From Sphingomonas sinipercae (GTDB taxonomy: Bacteria; Pseudomonadota; Alphaproteobacteria; Sphingomonadales; Sphingomonadaceae), in assembly GCF_011302055.1 (NCBI RefSeq), contig NZ_CP049871.1, forward strand, positions 702,501 through 766,500: 64,000 nucleotides of DNA. The letters are read 5' to 3'. The first letter of the stretch is position 1; every line of letters starts with the position of its first letter. The translations under genes were made by a program, and so were the position numbers. Below are positions 30,804 to 38,865 of the stretch, piece by piece. The notes beneath the pieces were generated by a model. The model was given only the letters and a program-made list of their open reading frames with translations, had not been told where the DNA came from and made no database searches.

Positions 30804-31085
30804 TCAACGGAAATTGTCGGCGTAGGCCTGCAATTTCAGGCTGACCGGCGTTGCCGGGACCAGGTGATAATCGATGCCGTGTCGATCGGCGTAGGCCACC
30901 GCTTCATCCCGGGTGGCGAAGGTCAGGCGCACCTGCGTGGCGGTATCGCCCGAGCCGTTCCAGCCGGTGAGCGGGTCGGGACGCTGCGGCTCCGTCCGTT
31001 CGAACTCGAGCAGCCACAGGCCGGCGTTGGCGCGGCCCGACTGGGTGGCCTTGCGATCGAGTTCGGAGATGCGGGCAACGGTCAT
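30804..31085 (-). CDS. Complex I accessory subunit, NDUFS4-like (ETC complex I subunit conserved region)
   Basis: This small 93-residue protein would attach to the peripheral arm of NADH:ubiquinone oxidoreductase. It shows the family pattern: an N-terminal ARISELDRKATQSGRANAG segment, then WLLEFE, and a C-terminal block with TFATRDEAVAYADRHGIDY and a Tyr/Asn-rich end (YADNF). Such homologues occur in alphaproteobacteria and mitochondria. It lies apart from any nuo genes, between wecB and the polyprenyl synthase, on the same strand as both. Confidence 0.87.
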   Translation of the reverse strand: MTVARISELDRKATQSGRANAGLWLLEFERTEPQRPDPLTGWNGSGDTATQVRLTFATRDEAVAYADRHGIDYHLVPATPVSLKLQAYADNFR

Positions 31086-31130
31086 GTGCGCGGAGTGGCA
31101 AAGCCTAGGCGTCGAATCAAGCCGGCTTGC

Positions 31131-32144
31131 CTAATAGGCCCGGGCGACCGCGAACTCGACCGCCTCGACCAGCGCCGCTTTCGCCTTGCCCGCCGGGAAC
31201 GATGCGAGGGCGTCAATCGCGCGGCGGCCGTAGTGGCGGGCGCGCTCGATCGTGTCGGCAATCGCCCCGCTCGACCGGACCAGGTCGATGGCACGGACAA
31301 GGTCTTCGTCGCTGCAGCGCTCGCCGCCGATGGCAGCGCGCCAGAAAGCCCGATCCTCGCCGCCGGCGCGCGCGTAAGCCAAGATTACCGGCAACGTCAT
31401 CTTGCCGTCGCGGAAGTCGTCGCCGACGCCCTTGCCCATGACTTCGCTGTTCGATGCATAGTCGATGACGTCGTCCGTCAGCTGGAAGGCGATGCCAAGG
31501 TTGCGGCCGTAGACGTCGAGCGCGAGTTCCGCGTCCTCCCCAGCTTCGGCAATGACCGGCGAGATTCGGCAGGCGGCCGCGAACAGAGCGGCGGTCTTGG
31601 CGCTGATGATCGCCAGATAATCGTCTTCGTCGGTTTCGATCCGCCGCTGCGCGGTCAGCTGGTCGACCTCGCCCTCGGCGATGACGGCCGACGCGCGGCT
31701 GAGGATCTTGAGCACCTTCAGGCTGCCGTCCTCGACCATCAATTCGAAGGCGCGGCTGAACAGGAAATCGCCGACCAGGACGCTTGCCGGGTTGCCCCAG
31801 ATGAGGTTCGCGGTGCGCTTGCCGCGGCGCATGCCCGACCCGTCGACGACATCGTCGTGGAGCAGGGTGGCCGTGTGGATGAATTCCACCGCGGCAGCCA
31901 GCTTGTGATGCCGAGTCCCGGGATAATCGAGCAGTTCGGAGCAAGCGAGGGTCAGCATCGGTCGCATCCGCTTGCCGCCGCCGGCGATCAGGTGGCCGGC
32001 AAGCTCCGGGATCAGCGCGACCTTGCTTTGCATGCGCTCGAGGATGACGGCGTTGACGCCGTGCATGTCGTCGGCGACGAGTGCGATCATCGGCTCGAGC
32101 GAGGCTTCGCGCGAGGTTCGGAGCGGGTGAACGGTGGCGGTCAC
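31131..32144 (-). CDS. Polyprenyl diphosphate synthase (long chain, quinone side chain)
   Basis: It extends farnesyl or geranylgeranyl diphosphate with isopentenyl diphosphate to make the ubiquinone tail. The 337-residue product has GGGKRMRPML, the first Asp-rich motif LLHDDVVDGSGMRRG and the second LTDDVIDY, with a DDFRDGKMTLP end motif. Small residues before the first motif fit an octaprenyl or decaprenyl enzyme (inferred). Together with the complex I accessory gene it forms a small respiratory pair. Confidence 0.93.
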   Translation of the reverse strand: MTATVHPLRTSREASLEPMIALVADDMHGVNAVILERMQSKVALIPELAGHLIAGGGKRMRPMLTLACSELLDYPGTRHHKLAAAVEFIHTATLLHDDVVDGSGMRRGKRTANLIWGNPASVLVGDFLFSRAFELMVEDGSLKVLKILSRASAVIAEGEVDQLTAQRRIETDEDDYLAIISAKTAALFAAACRISPVIAEAGEDAELALDVYGRNLGIAFQLTDDVIDYASNSEVMGKGVGDDFRDGKMTLPVILAYARAGGEDRAFWRAAIGGERCSDEDLVRAIDLVRSSGAIADTIERARHYGRRAIDALASFPAGKAKAALVEAVEFAVARAY

Positions 32145-32191
32145 GGCGCCCCCCTAGCCCGGGAGGCGCCGGTTTCCTAGCCGAACGAGCG

Positions 32192-34228
32192 TCAGGCGCC
32201 CCAGATATGGACCCGCTGATCCGGCGGCAGGTAGAGCCTGTCGCCCGGCTTGACGTTGAACGCCTTGTACCAGGCATCCATGTTCCGGACCGCGCCATTG
32301 ACCCGGTATTTCGCCGGTGAATGGGGGTCGGACAGAAGCTGCGCTCGCAATGCGCCTTCGCGCGCCTTGCTCTGCCAGCTGTAGCCGTAAGCGATGAAGA
32401 AGCGCTGGTCGCCGGTGAGGCCGTCGATCAGCGGCGGCTCACCGGTCTTTTCGACATGCTTGCGATAGGCGGCGTAAGCCACTTCCAGGCCGCCGAGGTC
32501 GCCAAGGTTCTCGCCCAGCGTCAGCTGGCCCTTGATGTGGACGCCGGGGATCGGCTCGTACGCGTCATATTGCTTCACCAGCGCGTTCGCCTGCTTCATG
32601 TAGGCTGCGGAACTCGCCGGGGTCCACCAGTCGCGAAGTCGCCCTTCAGCATCGTAAAGCCGGCCCTGGTCGTCGAAACCGTGTCCGATTTCGTGCCCGA
32701 TGGTCGCGCCGATGCTGCCGTAGTTCGAAGCCGCGTCGGCGTTCGGATCGAAGTAAGGCGGCTGCAAGATCGCGGCCGGGAAGGTGATCTGGTTGTTTGA
32801 CGGGTCGTAATAGGCGTTGTTCGTCTGCGGCAGCATGCCCCACAGCGAGCGATCGACGGGCTTCTTCATCCGTTCGACCAGCAGTCCCCATTCGAACTCC
32901 CCAGCGCGAAGCGCATTGCCAAGCAGGTCGCCGCGGCGGACCTCAAGCGAGGAATAATCGATATATTTGGCGGGGTGGCCGGTGCGCGGATCGAAGCTTG
33001 CAAGCTTCTTGAGCGCCTCCTTGCGGGTCGGCTCGTCCATCCACGTGTTGGTGCGGATCTTCTCTTCCAGCGCGGCGCGGAAGTTGCGGATGAGTTCGCC
33101 CATCTGCCGGTCGCTTTCGGGCGGATAATGCTCCGCGACGTAAATCTGGCCGACGCCTTCGCCAAGCGCGCCGTTGACCATTTCGACGCCGCGCTTCCAG
33201 CGATCCCGCTGGGTCGGAACGTCGCGCAGAGTCTTCGAGAAGAAATTGAAGCGCGCCTCGTCGAACGCCGCCGGGAGGTAAGTTGCGTTGTCGCTGATGA
33301 AACGGAAGGCCAGCCACTCCTTCCAGGTGGACAGCGGCACCGACTGAACCAGCTTGGCTTCGTCGCGGATGGCCGTCTTCTGGTTGAGGACGACCCGCTT
33401 TTGATCAGCGAGCTTGAGCGGCTTGAAGAACGAGGCCCAGGCAAGACCCGGCGCGTAGCTTTTCAGCTGCGCGACCGTCATCGGATTGTCGGTGGCCTTG
33501 GCATCGCGGCTCTGTTCCGGAGTCCACATCCTTTTCGCAAAGGCCGTTTCAAGCGCGACGATCCGGTCGGCCTTTGCCGCCGCATCGGGAATTCCGGCCA
33601 ATTCCTGCATCCGGATCACATAATCGCGATAGGCCGCGCGGAAGGCGTCGTATTTGGCGCCCGGGAGCAGGTAGTAGTCCCGCCCGGGCATGCTCAGCCC
33701 GCCCTGGTACAGGTTGACGACGTAATGCGTCGGGTCATCGTTGCCCGGCTGGATGTAGGGATTGATCGGCGACGCGAAGCCGTTGCTGCCGAAAAGTTCG
33801 GCAAGCTGGGTCCGGTTCTTCACTGCCGCAATGCGTTGAAGGTAGGGCTTGAGCGGCGCCGTGCCGAGCGACTCAATCGCGGCCGTGTCCATCCAGGTCG
33901 CGTAATAATCGCCGATCTGCTGACCGAGCTTGCCCGATGCCGCGGGATTTTGAGCCTTGGCCTCAATGATCGACCGCACATCCTTGTCGATCTGGTCGTT
34001 GAGGACGGAATCGATGCCGACGAACGTGCGATCCGCGGCGATTTGCGTCCGCTTGGCCCAGGCGCCGTTGACGTAGTCCCAGAAGTCGTCGCCCGGCTTG
34101 ACCGATCCGTCGATGGCGCTGCTGTCGATGCCCCAATTGCCGTAAGCGGGCTTTCCGGTTTGCGCGGCCGCCGGCGCGGCAATGGCGATGAGGCTGGCGG
34201 TCAAAAGCGCGAGACGCGTGGCTTTCAT
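32192..34228 (-). CDS. M13 family zinc metallopeptidase (PepO/neprilysin-like), secreted
   Basis: The 678-residue endopeptidase of short peptides has a signal peptide (ends PAAAQ). The N-terminal M13 domain is followed by the zinc site GATIGHEIGHGFDDQG (near residue 513) and the third ligand in GENLGDLGG (near 573), plus NAYYDPSNNQITFPAAILQPP-type substrate-pocket residues. The ATG at 34228 opens the signal peptide; the frame continues upstream without similarity. The C-terminus ends HIWGA rather than the usual Cys-x-x-Trp tail. It lies 82 bp downstream of the PhoQ-like kinase gene on the same strand. Confidence 0.93.
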   Translation of the reverse strand: MKATRLALLTASLIAIAAPAAAQTGKPAYGNWGIDSSAIDGSVKPGDDFWDYVNGAWAKRTQIAADRTFVGIDSVLNDQIDKDVRSIIEAKAQNPAASGKLGQQIGDYYATWMDTAAIESLGTAPLKPYLQRIAAVKNRTQLAELFGSNGFASPINPYIQPGNDDPTHYVVNLYQGGLSMPGRDYYLLPGAKYDAFRAAYRDYVIRMQELAGIPDAAAKADRIVALETAFAKRMWTPEQSRDAKATDNPMTVAQLKSYAPGLAWASFFKPLKLADQKRVVLNQKTAIRDEAKLVQSVPLSTWKEWLAFRFISDNATYLPAAFDEARFNFFSKTLRDVPTQRDRWKRGVEMVNGALGEGVGQIYVAEHYPPESDRQMGELIRNFRAALEEKIRTNTWMDEPTRKEALKKLASFDPRTGHPAKYIDYSSLEVRRGDLLGNALRAGEFEWGLLVERMKKPVDRSLWGMLPQTNNAYYDPSNNQITFPAAILQPPYFDPNADAASNYGSIGATIGHEIGHGFDDQGRLYDAEGRLRDWWTPASSAAYMKQANALVKQYDAYEPIPGVHIKGQLTLGENLGDLGGLEVAYAAYRKHVEKTGEPPLIDGLTGDQRFFIAYGYSWQSKAREGALRAQLLSDPHSPAKYRVNGAVRNMDAWYKAFNVKPGDRLYLPPDQRVHIWGA

Positions 34229-34310
34229 TTGGCACTCCGTTGCGATTGGGGCGGAGAGACCACAACCGGCCCGTCCACGCCAGTCGGATTTCGACGAAAG
34301 TGCGGGGACG

Positions 34311-35714
34311 TTAGCCGGCCGGGAGGGTGAGGCGGGCCAGTAACCCGCCAAGATCCTCGCTCTCTTCAAGGTGCACGGAGCCGCCGTAAATCTCGGCAAC
34401 GTCGCGGACGATGGCGAGGCCAAGGCCGGTGCCGGGCTTGCCGGTGTCCAGCCTCGCCCCGCGGGCGAAAATCGCCTCGCGCTGTTCGGCGGGGATGCCG
34501 GTCCCGTCGTCCTCGACCACGATATCGACGCTATCGCCGTGGGATTCGACGGTCACGAACACGCGCCCGCCGCCATATTTCGCGGCATTTTCGACCAAAT
34601 TGCCGATCATCTCGTCGAGATCCTGGCGTTCGACCCTGGCCTCAACCGCCTTGTCGCCGGCGATATCGACGGTGGCGTCCTCGTACAGGCGATCGACGGC
34701 GCGCTCGACCGCTTGCACGCTGTCCCAAACGCAGGCGCGGGCCTGGGCCGACGCACGGCGACCGATGGCGCGCGCCCGGGCAAGATGGTGATCGACTTGC
34801 CGGCGCATCTGCGACGCTTCTCGGCAGACCGTGTCGGCGAGCTCCGGCGCATTGGCGGTGGCGGCGTTGGTGATGACGGTCAGTGGGGTTTTCAGCGCGT
34901 GGGCCAGGTTGCCGGCATGGCGGCGGGCTTCCTCGGCCTGTTCCTCGCTATGCGCGAACAGCTGGTTGATTTCCTCGGTCAGGGGCCGGATCTCCGTTGG
35001 GAAATCGTCCGAAATTCGCGACTTCTTGCCTGATCGGATCGCCGCGACCTCGCGCTGGACCCGCCGCAGCGGCCAAAGCCCGTAGACCGTCTGTAGCGCG
35101 GCAAGGATCAGCAGCCCGGCGCCGAGCGCCGCGAAGCTCCAGATGAGCGTCCGGCGAAGCCCATCGATTTGATCGTCGATGCGCTCGCGCGATTCCGCCA
35201 CCTGGAATCGCCAGCGCGTGTCCGACCCCGGCAGGATGATGTCGCGCTCGGCAATCCGCAGCGGTTCGGTGGCGAACTCGCTCGAATCGAAGAAATGCGG
35301 GGTCGCGTCGAAGTGAGTCGGGCGCACCTGGAGCCGCCGATCCCACAGTGACCGCGAGGGGAAGGTGTCGGCGCCGGGCCCGGAAATCTGGAAGTAGGCG
35401 CCGGAATAAGGCTCGATGAAGCGCTGGTCGGCGGGCGGCCGGCTGAAGCGCACTTCCCCGTCCGGGCCGATCTCCGAGGCCGCGACCATCGAGTTGAGGA
35501 CGTAGGCGAGCTGCTTGTCGAAGTTGTCGAGGATCGATCGGCTGAGCACCCGGTCCAGCGCGAACCCACCGCTGAGCAGCAAAATTCCGATCCACAGCGC
35601 CGCGACGACGATCATGCGCCGGGTCAGCGAGCCGGTCCGGCTCCGTCGCCGGAGCGGTCCGGCGGCCGCGATGTCGTCGGCCGCCGCCGTCACCGGGGCG
35701 GCGTTGGCATTCAC
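34311..35714 (-). CDS. PhoQ-like sensor histidine kinase
   Basis: The 467-residue kinase has two membrane helices (about 34-54 and 190-212) around a 135-residue periplasmic sensor, a short HAMP, an H-box NLAHALKTPLTVI (His272), an N-box IGNLVENAAKYGG and G-boxes DDGTGIPAEQ and GTGLGLAIVRDV. The AHALKTPL form is typical of the PhoQ group. Its start overlaps the regulator stop (35711-35714), giving one operon PepSY-regulator-kinase. Confidence 0.93.
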   Translation of the reverse strand: MNANAAPVTAAADDIAAAGPLRRRSRTGSLTRRMIVVAALWIGILLLSGGFALDRVLSRSILDNFDKQLAYVLNSMVAASEIGPDGEVRFSRPPADQRFIEPYSGAYFQISGPGADTFPSRSLWDRRLQVRPTHFDATPHFFDSSEFATEPLRIAERDIILPGSDTRWRFQVAESRERIDDQIDGLRRTLIWSFAALGAGLLILAALQTVYGLWPLRRVQREVAAIRSGKKSRISDDFPTEIRPLTEEINQLFAHSEEQAEEARRHAGNLAHALKTPLTVITNAATANAPELADTVCREASQMRRQVDHHLARARAIGRRASAQARACVWDSVQAVERAVDRLYEDATVDIAGDKAVEARVERQDLDEMIGNLVENAAKYGGGRVFVTVESHGDSVDIVVEDDGTGIPAEQREAIFARGARLDTGKPGTGLGLAIVRDVAEIYGGSVHLEESEDLGGLLARLTLPAG

Positions 35715-36376
35715 GCGCCCGGATCCTCCAGGCTGTAGCCGAGGCCGCGGATGGTCGTGATCACGTCCGCGCCAAGCTTCTTGCGGATGCGCGTCACGAA
35801 CACCTCAATGGTGTTGGAATCACGATCGAAATCCTGGTCGTAGATATGTTCGATCAGCTCGGTCCGGCTCACCACCTTGCCCTTGTGATGCATCAGGTAG
35901 CTGAGCAGCTTATATTCCTGCGCGGTGAGCTTCACCGGCTCGCCCGCCTTGGTGACCTTGCCCGAACGGGTGTCGAGGCGAATGTCGCCGGCGATCAATT
36001 CTGAGGACGCATTACCGGAGGCGCGCCGGATCAGGGCGCGGAGGCGCGCAATCAGTTCTTCGGTCTGGAATGGCTTGGCGAGATAGTCGTCGGCGCCCGC
36101 GTCGAGGCCAGCGACCTTGTCGGACCAGCTGTCCCGGGCCGTCAGCACCAGCACCGGCATCTTGCGCCCTTCGCGCCGCCAGCGGTCGAGCACGGTCAGG
36201 CCGTCCACTTCCGGCAGGCCCAGATCGAGGACGACGGCATCATAGGCTTCGGTGGAGCCAAGATAATGGCCGTCTTCGCCATCGGTGGCGAGGTCGACGG
36301 CATAGCCGGCGCCTTCGAGCGTCGAACGCAACTGGCGTCCGAGATTGGGTTCGTCTTCGACGATAAGTACGCGCAT
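35711..36376 (-). CDS. PhoP-like response regulator
   Basis: The 221-residue OmpR-class regulator has acidic pocket EDE, Asp51 in VVLDLGLPEVDG, switch Thr in VLVLTARDSW, Lys in YLAKPFQTEE, and a winged helix (LTAQEYKLLSYLMHHKGKVVSR, FVTRIRKKLG). It is the partner of the overlapping kinase. The 119-bp gap separating it from the upstream PepSY gene shows no promoter or terminator I can identify. Confidence 0.94.
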   Translation of the reverse strand: MRVLIVEDEPNLGRQLRSTLEGAGYAVDLATDGEDGHYLGSTEAYDAVVLDLGLPEVDGLTVLDRWRREGRKMPVLVLTARDSWSDKVAGLDAGADDYLAKPFQTEELIARLRALIRRASGNASSELIAGDIRLDTRSGKVTKAGEPVKLTAQEYKLLSYLMHHKGKVVSRTELIEHIYDQDFDRDSNTIEVFVTRIRKKLGADVITTIRGLGYSLEDPGA

Positions 36377-36495
36377 TTCAGTCCCCTGAGACGGTTCGGC
36401 TAGATGAACACGCGCAAAGCTGAACGGTTGCTTGGGCGAAACAAGTCAGTGGAACTGTGCGGCGGAATGTCAATCCGCAAGCAAGGCGCTGGCGC

Positions 36496-36798
36496 CTAGT
36501 GAGAGCGCCGAAGGATTCGCCCGGTCGCGGCATCGACATCGACCCACACGACCCGTCCGTCCTTGAGGATGAACTTGAGCCGATAGCTGTCGCCGCGAAG
36601 CTCTGGACCGAGATCGACGGCGACATCGTCGCCCATGATCGGCATGACCCGGCGCTTGATCTGGGGAAGCGGCATCGAGCGACCTTCCTTGGTCGCACGG
36701 AATGCGCGATCGGCGTCGCGCGGCGGGTCGGCCAGCGCGGGCGATGCGGTGAGCCCAACCGCGAAAGCGGCGGCAATGAAGGTACGCAACAGGTTCAT
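36496..36798 (-). CDS. Small periplasmic PepSY-domain protein
   Basis: The 100-residue protein has a signal peptide (ends SPALA) and a PepSY-like core: PQIKRRVMPIMGDDVAVDLG, YRLKFILKDGRVVWVDVDAATGRIL. PepSY proteins are small periplasmic modulators and are often encoded next to PhoP/PhoQ-type systems. The ATG at 36798 starts the signal peptide. It is first of three genes with the regulator and kinase, and may feed back on the sensor (inference). Confidence 0.87.
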   Translation of the reverse strand: MNLLRTFIAAAFAVGLTASPALADPPRDADRAFRATKEGRSMPLPQIKRRVMPIMGDDVAVDLGPELRGDSYRLKFILKDGRVVWVDVDAATGRILRRSH

Positions 36799-36816
36799 GA
36801 CTATCTCTGAGATGCC

Positions 36817-36849
36817 CAATAGCACAAACCATTGAATGGCCTATGAATG
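36817..36849 (-). promoter_or_regulatory. PhoP-box-like tandem repeat and -10 before the PepSY gene
   Basis: On the minus strand CATTCA occurs at 36849-36844 and again at 36838-36833, an 11-bp repeat with a 5-bp spacer. A CTATTG -10 candidate lies 10 bases further (36822-36817), 18 bases before the ATG. OmpR/PhoP-class regulators bind 6-5-6 direct repeats about 11-12 bases upstream of the -10, so the layout fits autoregulation by the PhoP-like protein of this operon. Confidence 0.5.
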
Positions 36850-36948
36850 CTGCGGTCGCGGCGCATTCAGGCAGACGGCTGAAGCATATTTGCAACAAGC
36901 AGCGCGTGCGGGTTCCCTTGAACGGGCGTTCAGCCTTAGGAGCGCCCA

Positions 36949-38739
36949 ATGGCCGCGCCGATCCTCGCTTATGAAAAACTTGGGCTGATCCAGGGGGAAG
37001 GCTGGCTGTTTCGCGGCCTCGACCTCTACATCGGGGAGCGCGACCGGCTGGCGCTGATCGGTCGCAACGGTGCGGGCAAGACGACGCTGCTCAAATGCCT
37101 CGCGGGATTGATCGACCCGGACGAGGGCAAGCGAACGATCGTCCCGGGCACCACGGTCGTCCTGCTGGAGCAGGACCCGGCGATGCCGGCGGATGGAAGC
37201 CTGCTCGACTGGGTGCTGACCGGCAATGACGCGCCCGCCGAGCATGAGGCGGAAGCAATTGCCCACCAGATTGGGATCGACCTCGCCCGGCCCGCGGCGA
37301 CGGCGAGCGGCGGCGAGCGCCGCCGCGCGGCAATCGTCCGGGCGCTGGCGCAGGCGCCTGACGTCCTCTTGCTCGACGAGCCGACCAACCACCTGGACCT
37401 TGGCGCCATTGAATGGCTGGAAGACTGGCTCAAGCGGTTCACCGGCGCTGTGGTCGTCATCAGCCATGACCGAACCTTCCTCACGCGGCTGACCAGCAGC
37501 TGCATCTGGCTCGACCGCGGCAATCTGCGGCGGGCACAGATCGGCTTCGGCGGCTTCGAAGCCTGGACTGAGCGGGTTTTCGAAGAGGAGGCGCGCGCCG
37601 CGGAGAAGCTCGATTCCAAGCTCGCGCTCGAACTTCGCTGGCTTGAACGGGGAGTCACCGCGCGGCGGCGGCGCAACCAGGGGCGATTGACCAAGCTCCA
37701 TGAAATGCGAGCGCAGCGCGAAGCGATGATCGGCGGCCCCGGGGCGGCCAAGCTAGCGTTGGCCAAGGACGACGCGCGCTCGAAGACGGTGATCGACGCC
37801 GAAAATGTCAGCAAGGCCTTCCACGCACGCCCGATCATCCGGGACTTCACCTTGCGGATCCAGCGCGGCGACCGAATCGGCCTGGTCGGGCCCAACGGAG
37901 CCGGCAAATCGACGCTGCTCAAGCTGCTGACCGGCGAATTGGAGCCTGACAGCGGCAAGGTCACGCGGGCCAAGACTCTGTCCGGCATCGTCATCGACCA
38001 GCAGCGCAAGCTGATGGACCCGGCCAAGCGCGTCCGCGACGTGCTCGCCAACGGCGGGGAGTGGGTCGACGTGCGCGGCCACCGCACCCACGTGAAGGGC
38101 TATCTAAAGCAATTCCTGTTCGACCCGGCGATCGCCGATGCGCCGATCGCGTCGCTATCGGGCGGAGAACGGTCGCGGCTGCTGCTCGCGCGCGAATTTG
38201 CGCGAGAGGCCAACTTGCTCGTGCTGGACGAACCGACCAACGACCTCGACCTTGAAACGCTGGACCTGCTGCAGGAAGTGATCGCCGACTATGACGGCAC
38301 CGTGCTCCTGGTCAGCCACGACCGCGACTTTCTCGACCGGACGGTGACGGTCACGCTCGGGCTCGACGGGTCGGGTAAGGTCGATATCGTTGCCGGCGGC
38401 TATGAAGACTGGGCCAAGCGGCGGCGGACGGATCGTCCAGCGACGCGGAGTCAAAGCGCGCCCAAAGGCACGCCGAAAGCCGTGCCCGCGCAAGCCGCCA
38501 GAAAGCTATCGTACAAGGATCAGCGCGACCTTGATCGGCTGCCGGGCGAGATCGAGCGCTTCGAAGCGGAAATCCGCGCCGACGAGGCCACGCTCGCCGA
38601 TCCCGACCTTTACGTCCGCGACCCGCAGCGCTTCCAGGCACTGATGGACGCCATCGCCGCGAAGCGCGCGGCGAAGGAGGCCGCCGAGCACCGCTGGCTC
38701 GAGGTCGCGGAGATGGCCGATCAACTAGGCTCACCTTAG
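36949..38739 (+). CDS. uup: ABC-F family ATPase, Uup type
   Basis: This soluble protein with two ABC cassettes acts at the ribosome rather than in transport. The 596-residue product has Walker A GRNGAGKTT and GPNGAGKST, Walker B LLLDEPTNHLDL and LVLDEPTNDLDL, an ABC-F linker rich in Arg/Glu (about 220-265), and a C-terminal coiled coil (about 520-596) that binds nucleic acid in Uup. The ATG at 36949 follows TTAGGAG. It is divergent from the PepSY/PhoP operon, with a shared 150-bp gap. Confidence 0.93.
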   Translation: MAAPILAYEKLGLIQGEGWLFRGLDLYIGERDRLALIGRNGAGKTTLLKCLAGLIDPDEGKRTIVPGTTVVLLEQDPAMPADGSLLDWVLTGNDAPAEHEAEAIAHQIGIDLARPAATASGGERRRAAIVRALAQAPDVLLLDEPTNHLDLGAIEWLEDWLKRFTGAVVVISHDRTFLTRLTSSCIWLDRGNLRRAQIGFGGFEAWTERVFEEEARAAEKLDSKLALELRWLERGVTARRRRNQGRLTKLHEMRAQREAMIGGPGAAKLALAKDDARSKTVIDAENVSKAFHARPIIRDFTLRIQRGDRIGLVGPNGAGKSTLLKLLTGELEPDSGKVTRAKTLSGIVIDQQRKLMDPAKRVRDVLANGGEWVDVRGHRTHVKGYLKQFLFDPAIADAPIASLSGGERSRLLLAREFAREANLLVLDEPTNDLDLETLDLLQEVIADYDGTVLLVSHDRDFLDRTVTVTLGLDGSGKVDIVAGGYEDWAKRRRTDRPATRSQSAPKGTPKAVPAQAARKLSYKDQRDLDRLPGEIERFEAEIRADEATLADPDLYVRDPQRFQALMDAIAAKRAAKEAAEHRWLEVAEMADQLGSP

Positions 38740-38865
38740 GGGCGCCGCTTTGATGACCTGGCCGTCGGTCCATCGCTGGAGATCTTAAGGTCGCCTTCGC
38801 GCGACGGTCGAATGCTTGCCTGCTTCCGCTTTTAGAGAGGCGGCGGGTTCTCTATCACGGCCAGA

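Noticed and set aside
34229..34245. Sigma-54-like TGGCAC...TTGC next to the M13 peptidase start
   Set aside because: The GG-to-GC spacing is one base short (9 instead of 10), and it points into the antisense of the kinase gene.
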